NCBI RefSeq assembly: GCF_900142755.1
Contig: NZ_FRCA01000015.1
Location: forward strand, 22,739 to 86,738
Reading direction: 5' to 3'
Source: Halomonas cupida
Lineage (GTDB): Bacteria > Pseudomonadota > Gammaproteobacteria > Pseudomonadales > Halomonadaceae
Length of the DNA stretch: 64,000 bases
Shown in pieces: positions 7,650-15,329 of this stretch. Each line of letters starts with the position of its first letter. Positions within the stretch are counted from its first letter, which is position 1. The notes beneath the pieces were generated by a model, which searched no databases, was not told the DNA's origin, and saw only the letters and a program-made list of their open reading frames with translations. The position numbers and the translations under genes were made by a program.

Positions 7650-8726
7650 ATGAGCTGCATGACTCCCTTTCAGTCCTACCGTATTCCTGCCACCGCCAAA
7701 TGGGCCTTCACCACTCGGCGTGTCCAGCGTGACGACGTGCATGGTCTGGCGCCGTTGAGCGCTGAGGCGCGCTCTGGTGATCTATTGCTTTGCCGAATTC
7801 GTAGTGTCCATCAGCACCGCAGGGTTCAACTGGCCTGTGGCCGCCCCGCGGAAAGTTACCCTGGTGATCTGGTGGTACTTTGTCTCGGTGATCGCTATGC
7901 GCCGGATCAATTCATGGGGCGTGCGGCCATTGCGCCGGAGTCCATGGACCTGCTTGCCGGTGGTGGCATTGCCGGCCTGGTCGAGGCCGCCCACCATCGT
8001 ATGTCCAGTCCGACCCAACTGGAGCCATTGGGGCTGCTGGTTGATCGCCATGGTCAGATCATCAACATCGACCGCTATGCCTTGCCGCAGCGCAGCGTGC
8101 CTGCGGATATCACCGTGCTGGGCGTCTTCGGTGCCTCGATGAATGCCGGCAAGACCACGGCGGCGGCCGGACTGGCACACGGGCTGCAGGCGGCGGGGCT
8201 ACGGGTCGCTGGCATCAAGGCCACCGGCACTGGTGCCTTCGGTGACTATAATGCCTTTTCCGATGCCTCCATTGCGGTGACTGACTTCACGGATGCCGGG
8301 ATGGCATCGACCTATCGCATGCCACTTGAGCGGATCGAACAGGGCTTTGCCAGCCTGCTGGGCCATGCCGCCGAGCAGGGCGCACAGGTTGCCGTAGTGG
8401 AAATCGCCGATGGTGTGCTGCAGCAGGAAACGGCGGCCATTCTGCAGGATTCGAGCATGATCCAGCGCCTCGACGGCATGCTGTTCGCTGCGCCGGATGC
8501 ACTGGGTGCACTGGGAGGCATTGGTGTGATGGCGCAGTCCGGGCATCGTCCCTTCGCCCTGGCAGGCATGTTGAGCCTATCGGCTCTGGCAACCCGGGAA
8601 GCCGAAGCGGCCACGGGGCTGCCGGTGCTGACGCGCGAGCAGCTGTGTGATGCCGATACCATCATGGCGCTGGTGCAGCCGTATCTGCGCACCGGCACTG
8701 CCGCTGCCAGCAACTGTGCCGCCTGA
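7650..8726 (+). CDS. P-loop NTPase of SIMIBI (DUF1611/BioD/MobB-like) type, unknown function
   Basis: 358 residues. Residues 1-150 form a beta-rich domain with GDLLLCRI and a GDRYAPDQFMGRA motif that I do not recognise from a named family. From residue 155 a P-loop domain begins: Walker A GASMNAGKTT at 161-170, then KATGTGAFGDYNAFSDAS and VTDFTDAGMASTY, arranged like BioD, MobB and DUF1611 proteins; VVEIADGV is a likely Walker B strand. No signal peptide or membrane segment. ATG 7650 is chosen (GAGGATC upstream); the frame extends to 7623. Its stop is one base before the next gene, so tight coupling to the ABC-like protein is expected. First gene of an unassigned four-gene cluster. Confidence 0.72.
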   Translation: MSCMTPFQSYRIPATAKWAFTTRRVQRDDVHGLAPLSAEARSGDLLLCRIRSVHQHRRVQLACGRPAESYPGDLVVLCLGDRYAPDQFMGRAAIAPESMDLLAGGGIAGLVEAAHHRMSSPTQLEPLGLLVDRHGQIINIDRYALPQRSVPADITVLGVFGASMNAGKTTAAAGLAHGLQAAGLRVAGIKATGTGAFGDYNAFSDASIAVTDFTDAGMASTYRMPLERIEQGFASLLGHAAEQGAQVAVVEIADGVLQQETAAILQDSSMIQRLDGMLFAAPDALGALGGIGVMAQSGHRPFALAGMLSLSALATREAEAATGLPVLTREQLCDADTIMALVQPYLRTGTAAASNCAA

Positions 8727-8727
8727 G

Positions 8728-10326
8728 ATGTCTCTGCCCACCATATCAGGGGGGCGACGCGGCGTTGACATGTATCTGGTGGCCGGCATGGGCGTGATTC
8801 AGGCCGTGCTGATGATCGTCAATGCCTTCGCCACCCGCGATCTGTTCATCGCTCTGCATTCCGCCCGTGACCTGCCGATGGCCGCTCTGCTGACACTGGT
8901 GCTGGCCACTCCAGCGATTGCCGCACTACAGGCGTTCTCGCGGGTGCGTGCCGAAGCCATTGGCCAGAGCTATAGCCTGGAACTGCGCCAACGCCTGTTC
9001 GAGGCGATTGCCGGTATGCCGACCGAACAACGCGATGATCGCCGCCTCGGCGGACTGTCACTGCGTTTCGTTGGAGACCTCAGTGCCGCACGTGGCTGGG
9101 TTGGGCTGGGGATTACCCGACTGTTGTCCGGGATCATTGTGTTACCCATGGCAGGGGTGTGCCTGTGGTGGCTGAACCCGACCCTGGCGCTGACCGGAGG
9201 GGCTCCGATACTGCTGGCAGTGGTGCTGTCACTGGGATTGGGCAGCGCACTCAATCATCTGCACCGCAGCTTGCGTAGGCGCCGTGCCGGCGTGGCCATT
9301 GCCGCCATGGAACGTATCGGTATAGCGCGTGAACTGGCGTTGATGAATCGTCTACCTCGCGAGCTGGGTTCTCTCGAGCGCAAGGGCGCGCAGTCGGCGG
9401 CCGACGCGGTGAGACGTGTGCGTCGTGTTGCGCTGTTGCGAGCCTTGCCCAGTGCTTCGCTGGGGATATCCGCCGCGGCGATGCTGTGGGCGACAGCGCA
9501 GTATGATATTGCGGTTGCGGAAGCCGCTGCAGCGTTGTCGGTGCTGGCGGTACTGGTGTTGCCACTCAAGGAGTTTGTGGGGGTCTGGGATCGCTACAAT
9601 GGCTGGTGCATTGCCCGTGACAAGTGTCGACGCCTGATGGAGCAGGCTGGCCCGGTGCCACGCCCCAGGCGTCAGCGGCATGCGGTGGGTATCGATCTGG
9701 ATAATGTCTCGATCGGAGGACTGTTCCTCAACCTGACTATCCGCCCCGGACAGTGTGTGCGCATTGCGGCTCGGGACAGCGATCAGGCCGGGCTGTTGCT
9801 CGAAGCAATGGCCTTGCGACGGCGCTGTGACGCAGGCACCATCCGTTATGGTACCGGCGGTGAATTGCCGATGGTGGCGTATGTATGTGATTCGCCAACC
9901 ATTCTGCGTGGTAGTCTGCGTCGTGCCTTGACCCTGGCCGCCGCAGTGCGGCCGGTGGATGAGCGGCTGAAGGAGCTTGCTGCCGACTGTGGTCTCGGCG
10001 ATCTGCTGGAGCGTGTCGGAGGCCTGGAAGGGCGTCTGGCCGAACAGGGGCGCAATCTGCTGCCCGGTGAGCGCTTACGCCTGGCGGTGGCACAGGCACT
10101 GACCGCCAGGCCGGACATTATTGTCGTCAATAGCCAGTTGTGGCCGAGTCTGGCCGATGGCGGGACGTTGCTGAAGCGTCTGGTGGAATCCGGGGCAACT
10201 CTGGTGCATGCATTGCCGGAAGCTGTCGATGCCGGCAACAGCCATCTGCTGGTGATACAGGCGCTGGACAGGGAGTGGCAGGTCCAGCCGCCCAGGGAAG
10301 ATATCTCGGGTACGGATACGCGATGA
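8728..10326 (+). CDS. ABC-exporter-like membrane protein with degenerate nucleotide-binding domain
   Basis: 532 residues: an ABC type-1 transmembrane half (hydrophobic segments near residues 16-36, 51-69, 130-150, 155-173 and 240-283) fused to an ABC-ATPase-shaped C-terminal domain (about 318-515). The fold order is kept but most motifs have decayed: the Walker A position reads RIAARDSDQAGLL with no GKS/T, the Q-loop region is AYVCDSPTI, the signature position is LLPGE, and the Walker B strand IIVVNSQLW lacks the Asp-Glu. A His is kept at the H-loop (LVHALPE). ATP hydrolysis by this chain is unlikely. ATG 8728 follows the previous stop by one base. The downstream kinase is reached through two mini-ORFs. 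Confidence 0.78.
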   Translation: MSLPTISGGRRGVDMYLVAGMGVIQAVLMIVNAFATRDLFIALHSARDLPMAALLTLVLATPAIAALQAFSRVRAEAIGQSYSLELRQRLFEAIAGMPTEQRDDRRLGGLSLRFVGDLSAARGWVGLGITRLLSGIIVLPMAGVCLWWLNPTLALTGGAPILLAVVLSLGLGSALNHLHRSLRRRRAGVAIAAMERIGIARELALMNRLPRELGSLERKGAQSAADAVRRVRRVALLRALPSASLGISAAAMLWATAQYDIAVAEAAAALSVLAVLVLPLKEFVGVWDRYNGWCIARDKCRRLMEQAGPVPRPRRQRHAVGIDLDNVSIGGLFLNLTIRPGQCVRIAARDSDQAGLLLEAMALRRRCDAGTIRYGTGGELPMVAYVCDSPTILRGSLRRALTLAAAVRPVDERLKELAADCGLGDLLERVGGLEGRLAEQGRNLLPGERLRLAVAQALTARPDIIVVNSQLWPSLADGGTLLKRLVESGATLVHALPEAVDAGNSHLLVIQALDREWQVQPPREDISGTDTR

Positions 10327-10364
10327 AGATGGTGCGATGAAGATAGTGCGATGAAGATAGTCGG
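10323..10364 (+). repeat. Three 14-bp repeats forming two mini-ORFs before the kinase gene
   Basis: ATGAAGATGGTGCG (10323), ATGAAGATAGTGCG (10337) and ATGAAGATAGTCGG (10351) are head-to-tail. The first two encode five-codon ORFs, MKMVR-stop (10323-10340) and MKIVR-stop (10337-10354). Each stop overlaps the next ATG as ATGA, from the ABC-like gene's stop (10324-10326) through to the kinase ATG at 10351. Only the third copy is in the kinase frame. Confidence 0.85.
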
Positions 10365-11910
10365 GGTAGTCGCTGGCTATACCTTGATACTGTTGACCAT
10401 GGCCTTCGGTGGCGCTCTGCTGGCCTTCTGGAATGTCGAGCGCACCACCTGGTTGACCGATCGCATGAACCTGGCGCACCGCTCCTACAGTGCTCATTTG
10501 CGGCTTTCGGCGCATAGTTACCAGTTGTTCAAGCAGTTCGGTGATGCGGTGGTCATCGGTGACCAGGATTCAGGGGCCGGTGAGCGCGAGATGATCGCCA
10601 GGGTGTTGGAGGATATCAGCGAGATTCGCTCGATCATTGCCGCCGAGATTCGGCTTGCCGGTGAGGGTGAGCGCGAGGAGTTGGTGGTAACCGATGAGAT
10701 CGCCCGCAAGATCAATGCGCTGATCATCGAGTTCGACGACTTGATTCGCATTGGCGAAAGTCTCGATCCGGTGACCCGCTGGCTGCGTTTTTCCGACCTG
10801 CTGGATGAAAGGATCGATCAGGAGTTTCGTTCGCTCATGGAAGATGCGATCAGAGAAGAAAGTGACGAAGCCAATGAGGCGCGTCGTGCCCTGGAAGAGG
10901 GGGCGCGACGGATTCGTATCATTGCCATGGCCTTTGCGGTGGCTGCCATTGCCTTGACCCTGGCGGTGACGGTCTACTACCGCAGAAGAGTGGCCCTCCC
11001 CTTGAAGCGTTTGATGCATGGCGTCGAGCATATGCGAGGAGGAGACTTCAATCGCCCGATCGCGGTGTCGGGACGTGATGAAGTCGGTCATATCAGCCAC
11101 CTGATCAACCAGTTGGCGGCGGATGTCGGCACCCATCGCCAGGCTCTGGAGCGTCAGAATGCGCGCCTCGAGAGCGCGGTGGCAGAGCGCACCCAGGAGC
11201 TGGAGCGCTTGCTTGAGGAGGCGCGCCAGGCTGAGCGCAACCGGCGACGGTTGCTGGCCGAGGTCAGTCACGAGCTCAAGACCCCCCTGACCATCATCCA
11301 CGGCGAAAGCGATGTTGCCCTGCGCGGACGGCATACCTCGGAGCCCGAGTATCGCGAGGCCCTGAATCGTACCCGGGAAGCGGCGGCCCATACATCCGCA
11401 CTGATTGATGATCTATTGTTCATTGCCCGGCAGGAGGGGGGGCAGCCGGCCCTGCAACTGGAACCAGTCGACCTGGTAGCGTTCCTCAAGGATGCGTTGA
11501 GTCTGTCGCCGCGTCTGGTCTCGCTAAACACCGAACTGTCCGAGGCGACCATCCATGGTGATCGTCTGCGTCTGCGTCAGTCGGTGCTGGCTCTGCTGCA
11601 GAATGCTCGGGTACATGGGGGAAATCATCTTGCTGTCAGTCTGCAGGCAACCCTCAGCGGCTTTCGTATTGCCGTCGAGGACGACGGCCCCGGACTCGCT
11701 GACGCCGACAAGGAGCTGGTCTTTGAACGTTTCTTTCGTGGCTCCAATGCAGCAGGCAACTATGTCGAAGGCAGTGGCCTGGGGCTACCGATCGTGCGCG
11801 CCATTGCCCGATCCCATGGCGGCGAGGCCGGTCTACATGATCGCCATGGTGGTGGTCTGGTGGTGTATATGGACCTGCCACGCGGTGACTCGGTGGAGGT
11901 AGGTTCATGA
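10351..11910 (+). CDS. Sensor histidine kinase, HAMP type
   Basis: 519 residues. TM1 is at about 5-27, then a ~160-residue periplasmic, mostly helical sensor region, TM2 at about 189-210, HAMP at 211-263, a coiled coil to about 300, DHp with phosphoacceptor His307 (LLAEVSHELKTPLT) and a HATPase domain with N-box Asn418, G1 EDDGPGL, F-box FERFFRG and G2 GSGLGLPIV. All catalytic motifs look intact. It inserts in the inner membrane and should phosphorylate the adjacent OmpR-type regulator, whose ATG overlaps this stop (ATGA 11907-11910). The signal sensed is unknown; linkage to the P-loop/ABC-like pair suggests it regulates or monitors them. Confidence 0.9.
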   Translation: MKIVGVVAGYTLILLTMAFGGALLAFWNVERTTWLTDRMNLAHRSYSAHLRLSAHSYQLFKQFGDAVVIGDQDSGAGEREMIARVLEDISEIRSIIAAEIRLAGEGEREELVVTDEIARKINALIIEFDDLIRIGESLDPVTRWLRFSDLLDERIDQEFRSLMEDAIREESDEANEARRALEEGARRIRIIAMAFAVAAIALTLAVTVYYRRRVALPLKRLMHGVEHMRGGDFNRPIAVSGRDEVGHISHLINQLAADVGTHRQALERQNARLESAVAERTQELERLLEEARQAERNRRRLLAEVSHELKTPLTIIHGESDVALRGRHTSEPEYREALNRTREAAAHTSALIDDLLFIARQEGGQPALQLEPVDLVAFLKDALSLSPRLVSLNTELSEATIHGDRLRLRQSVLALLQNARVHGGNHLAVSLQATLSGFRIAVEDDGPGLADADKELVFERFFRGSNAAGNYVEGSGLGLPIVRAIARSHGGEAGLHDRHGGGLVVYMDLPRGDSVEVGS

Positions 11911-12608
11911 ATATCCTGGTGATCGAGGATGAGGAACGCGTCGCGGACTTCATCTGCCGCGGTCTGCGCGGCGAAGGCTGGTGCGCAACTCATTGCGCCG
12001 ATGGTGAAGGTGCGCTGGCCATGCTGCGCGACAATACCTTCGATGTGGTGCTGCTGGATATCGTGCTGCCCGGTATCTCTGGCCATGAGGTCTGCGCGCG
12101 ACTGCGCATGGCGGGGAATCACACTCCGGTGCTGATGCTCACTGCGCTGGATGCCACCGACGAGAAGGTGGCCGGGTTGCGACGTGGTGCCGACGACTAT
12201 CTGTCCAAACCTTTCAGCTTCGATGAGCTCATCGCTCGCATCGAGGCGCTGCATCGCCGAGCCGAGGCCTTCGCCCAGGCGGCGGTGTCGGACGCCGGAA
12301 GTGTCGATGAAGTTCAGTTCGATCGTGAGGCGCTGTGTCTGGTGGTTGACGGTGAAGCCATCTCTCTGTCGGCACGAGAACGGGATCTGATGGCACTGTT
12401 GCTGGCCAACGGCGGTCGGGTGCTCAGTCGCGAGCGTATTCTCAACTCGATATGGGGGCTCAACGAGGACCCCATGACCAACACCGTAGACGTCTACATT
12501 GCTCGCCTGCGCAAGAAGCTGGGGAGCTACGCCGGGCGTATCACCACGGTGCGCGGGGCAGGGTATCGTTACGATGAAACACCCCTCACGGTCATTAAAC
12601 GTCTGTGA
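11907..12608 (+). CDS. OmpR/PhoB-family response regulator
   Basis: 233 residues: receiver domain with the acidic pair E7-D8, phosphoacceptor Asp51 (VVLLDIVLPG), the Thr of MLTALD and the Lys of SKPF, then a winged-helix Trans_Reg_C domain ending VRGAGYRYD. Its start overlaps the kinase stop, so the two are translationally coupled. The three phased ATTCA repeats at 7540-7567 are a plausible autoregulatory target. No clear terminator is seen in the AT-rich stretch after the gene. Confidence 0.92.
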   Translation: MNILVIEDEERVADFICRGLRGEGWCATHCADGEGALAMLRDNTFDVVLLDIVLPGISGHEVCARLRMAGNHTPVLMLTALDATDEKVAGLRRGADDYLSKPFSFDELIARIEALHRRAEAFAQAAVSDAGSVDEVQFDREALCLVVDGEAISLSARERDLMALLLANGGRVLSRERILNSIWGLNEDPMTNTVDVYIARLRKKLGSYAGRITTVRGAGYRYDETPLTVIKRL

Positions 12609-12754
12609 CTGACTTGTACTTTTGGTGTAGAGGCCGTGATTCTTGCTGGCGATACTCCGGTCTGACGATTGTTTTTCGGCTGACAAAATGCCGACGTTCT
12701 GATTTTTCCGTTTTTATTTGGCCCTCCCCACAGCAAAAAACTCTTGTGCTGTAA

Positions 12755-12779
12755 TGAAGTTGACGATATTTCAACTTCA
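12755..12779. promoter_or_regulatory. 25-bp inverted repeat in the ald promoter region
   Basis: Perfect 9-bp arms TGAAGTTGA (12755-12763) and TCAACTTCA (12771-12779) separated by CGATATT, 66 bp before the ald start. A TTGTGC hexamer lies at 12744-12749, 17 bp before TATTTC (12767-12772), so the repeat would overlap a promoter. ald genes are often controlled by Lrp/AsnC-type regulators; that this is such an operator is inference. Confidence 0.5.
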
Positions 12780-12845
12780 ACCGAGGAGCTGGCTCGACGC
12801 TGTCATTGTCGGGTGACCAGTCAGCGGTAGTCAGGGAGCAGAATC

Positions 12846-13961
12846 ATGCATATAGGTGTCCCCAGAGAGATCAAGAATCACGAGTACCGGGTTGCCCTCA
12901 CGCCCAGTGGTGCTCGGGAACTGGTAGAGCGCGGACATACGGTTGTTGTCGAGCAGGGCGCGGGTGATGGGGCAGGGTTTGCCGACAGTGCCTATAAGGC
13001 GGCAGGTGCCGCCATCGAGCCGGACGTGGCGGTACTGTGGGAAAATGCCGAGCTGATCCTCAAGGTCAAGGAGCCCCAGGCCGAGGAAGTCGCACGCCTG
13101 AAGCCGGAGCATACGCTGTTCACCTACCTGCATCTTGCCGCTGAGCAGAAATTGACGCAGGGCCTGATCGACAGCGGTGCAACCTGTATTGCCTACGAGA
13201 CCATCACCGCCGCCCAGGGCGGCCTGCCGCTGCTGGCGCCGATGAGCACCGTGGCCGGGCGCATGGCGGTACAGGCGGGTGCCCATAGCCTCGAGAAGGC
13301 ACAGGGCGGTGCAGGGGTGCTGTTGCCGGGTGTTCCTGGTGTGGCTCCGGCGCGAGTGACCGTCATCGGTGGCGGTGTGGTAGGCGAAAACGCTGCACGC
13401 ATGGCATTGGGGTTGGGAGCCGAGGTTACGGTGCTCGACCGCTCGATTTCGCGCCTCGAGACTCTGGATGATCGCTATCAGGGTCGCATGAAGACGGTGT
13501 TCTCCACCGCCGATGCTGTCGAGGAAGCCGCTCGTGAGTCGGACCTGGTCATTGGCGCAGTGCTGGTGCCGGGAGCCGCGGCGCCCAAGCTGATCACACG
13601 CGAGATGTTGTCGCTGATGAAGCCCGGTGCTGTGCTGGTCGATGTGGCCATTGATCAGGGCGGCTGCTTCGAGACCAGCCGACCCACCACCCACGCCGAG
13701 CCGACCTATGTGGTGGACGGTGTGGTGCACTACTGCGTTGCCAACATGCCGGGTGCTGTGGCTCGCACCTCGACTCAGGCGCTGACCAATGCCACTCAGC
13801 CCTTTGTCGTGGCGCTGGCCAACAAGGGCTGGCGTCAGGCGCTGAAGGATGACACTCACTTCGCGGCAGGCCTCAACGTGCATGCTGGCCTGGTGACCTA
13901 CGCCGCCGTGGCCGATGCCTTCGGCCTGGCGTATAGGCCGACCGCCACTCTGCTCGACTGA
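12846..13961 (+). CDS. ald: Alanine dehydrogenase
   Basis: NAD-dependent L-alanine dehydrogenase interconverting alanine and pyruvate plus ammonia. The 371-residue length matches the hexameric family. The sequence starts MHIGVPREIKNHEYRVAL with the substrate-binding Arg and Lys region. Lys and His of the catalytic site lie in LKVKEPQ and TYLHLAAE, and the NAD-binding motif is VIGGGVVGENAARMALGLGA. RBS AGGGAGCAG precedes ATG 12846. Monocistronic by spacing; a strong inverted repeat lies in its promoter. Confidence 0.95.
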   Translation: MHIGVPREIKNHEYRVALTPSGARELVERGHTVVVEQGAGDGAGFADSAYKAAGAAIEPDVAVLWENAELILKVKEPQAEEVARLKPEHTLFTYLHLAAEQKLTQGLIDSGATCIAYETITAAQGGLPLLAPMSTVAGRMAVQAGAHSLEKAQGGAGVLLPGVPGVAPARVTVIGGGVVGENAARMALGLGAEVTVLDRSISRLETLDDRYQGRMKTVFSTADAVEEAARESDLVIGAVLVPGAAAPKLITREMLSLMKPGAVLVDVAIDQGGCFETSRPTTHAEPTYVVDGVVHYCVANMPGAVARTSTQALTNATQPFVVALANKGWRQALKDDTHFAAGLNVHAGLVTYAAVADAFGLAYRPTATLLD

Positions 13962-14077
13962 TCGCCCATTCTCGCCAGCATGTCACCGCTCAATATGGCT
14001 GATGTGCTGGCGTTCGCCTTGGGCGAGGCTCCGCGTTACCATAGCGGGCATTCTTGATTGAGCAGAGTTTCGCGCCC

Positions 14078-15148
14078 ATGTCCGCACCTTCCGTCTCGAC
14101 CCCTTCATCACCTTCGTCTTCCGGTGGCCAGCAGCAGGCCAGGACCCGTGTCCTGACGGGCATCACCACCACTGGTACTCCTCACCTCGGTAACTATGTC
14201 GGGGCCATAAAGCCGGCCATCGAAGCCAGCCTTGACCCCAATGTCCAGTCCTTCTATTTCCTCGCCGATCTGCATGCGCTGATCAAGTGCCAGGATGCCC
14301 GCCGGGTGCAGGAATCTCGCCTCGAGATTGCGGCCACCTGGCTGGCGCTGGGTCTGGACACCGACAACGCCATCTTCTATCGCCAGTCGGATATTCCCGA
14401 GATTCCGGAACTGACCTGGCTGATGTCCTGTGTCTGCGCCAAGGGCCTGATGAACCGCGCTCATGCCTACAAGGCCGCGGTCGCCGAGAATGAGGAAGCC
14501 GGTAACCAGGACCCGGACAAGGGTATTACCATGGGGCTGTTCGGCTACCCGGTGCTGATGGCCGCCGATATTCTGATGTTCAATGCCAACCGGGTGCCGG
14601 TGGGGCGTGATCAGATCCAGCATATCGAGATGGCCCGCGATATGGCGGGACGTTTCAACCATCTCTACAAGGGCGACTTCTTTACCCTGCCCGAGGCAGT
14701 GGTCGACGAGCGTGTTCAGGTGCTCAATGGGCTGGATGGACGCAAGATGTCCAAGAGCTACAACAACACCATTCCGCTGTTCGTCGGCGAGAAGAAGCTG
14801 CTCAAGCTGGTGCGCAAGATCAAGACCAACTCGCTGGAGCCCGGTGAGCCCAAGGATCCTGATACCTGCACGTTGTTCCAGATCTATTCGGCTTTTGCCT
14901 CCGAGGAAGAGACGCAGGCAATGCGCGACGAATATGCCGCCGGCATCGGTTGGGGTGATGCCAAGAATCGTGTCTTCGAGTATCTCAACGAGCAACTGCG
15001 CGAGCCGCGCGAGCGCTATCAGGCGCTGCTCGAGGATCCGGGCCATATCGAACAGATACTGCTGAGGGGTGCCGAGAAGGCTCGAGAACAGGCTGCCCCC
15101 CTGATGGATAGATTGCGTGTCGCCGCTGGCCTCGGGCGTTTTGTATAG
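14078..15148 (+). CDS. trpS: Tryptophanyl-tRNA synthetase
   Basis: Class I aminoacyl-tRNA synthetase charging tRNA-Trp. The HIGH-type motif TPHLGN is at residues 34-39 and the KMSKS loop reads GRKMSKSYNNT. The N-terminal ~22 residues are a Ser/Thr/Pro/Gln-rich extension before RVLTGITTTG, longer than in E. coli. A TTG-started extension to 14054 is possible, but ATG 14078 gives 356 residues and fits better. The C-terminal anticodon-binding helices are present (YLNEQLREPRERYQ). Confidence 0.95.
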   Translation: MSAPSVSTPSSPSSSGGQQQARTRVLTGITTTGTPHLGNYVGAIKPAIEASLDPNVQSFYFLADLHALIKCQDARRVQESRLEIAATWLALGLDTDNAIFYRQSDIPEIPELTWLMSCVCAKGLMNRAHAYKAAVAENEEAGNQDPDKGITMGLFGYPVLMAADILMFNANRVPVGRDQIQHIEMARDMAGRFNHLYKGDFFTLPEAVVDERVQVLNGLDGRKMSKSYNNTIPLFVGEKKLLKLVRKIKTNSLEPGEPKDPDTCTLFQIYSAFASEEETQAMRDEYAAGIGWGDAKNRVFEYLNEQLREPRERYQALLEDPGHIEQILLRGAEKAREQAAPLMDRLRVAAGLGRFV

Positions 15149-15329
15149 GCCATCCATCGGTGTTGAGAAGGATGCGGGCGCTATCGCCCAGCCCCTAAGC
15201 AGAAGTGCGCATGAAGCCGCCATGCAGACCGGTGACGATCCGGGCGGCACAGTGCCGTGCTAGAGTGGCCAGCAAGGCGTCGCCGAGAACGCCAACGGCC
15301 CAGACCCCAGTTACTGAATGAGAGCAGAG

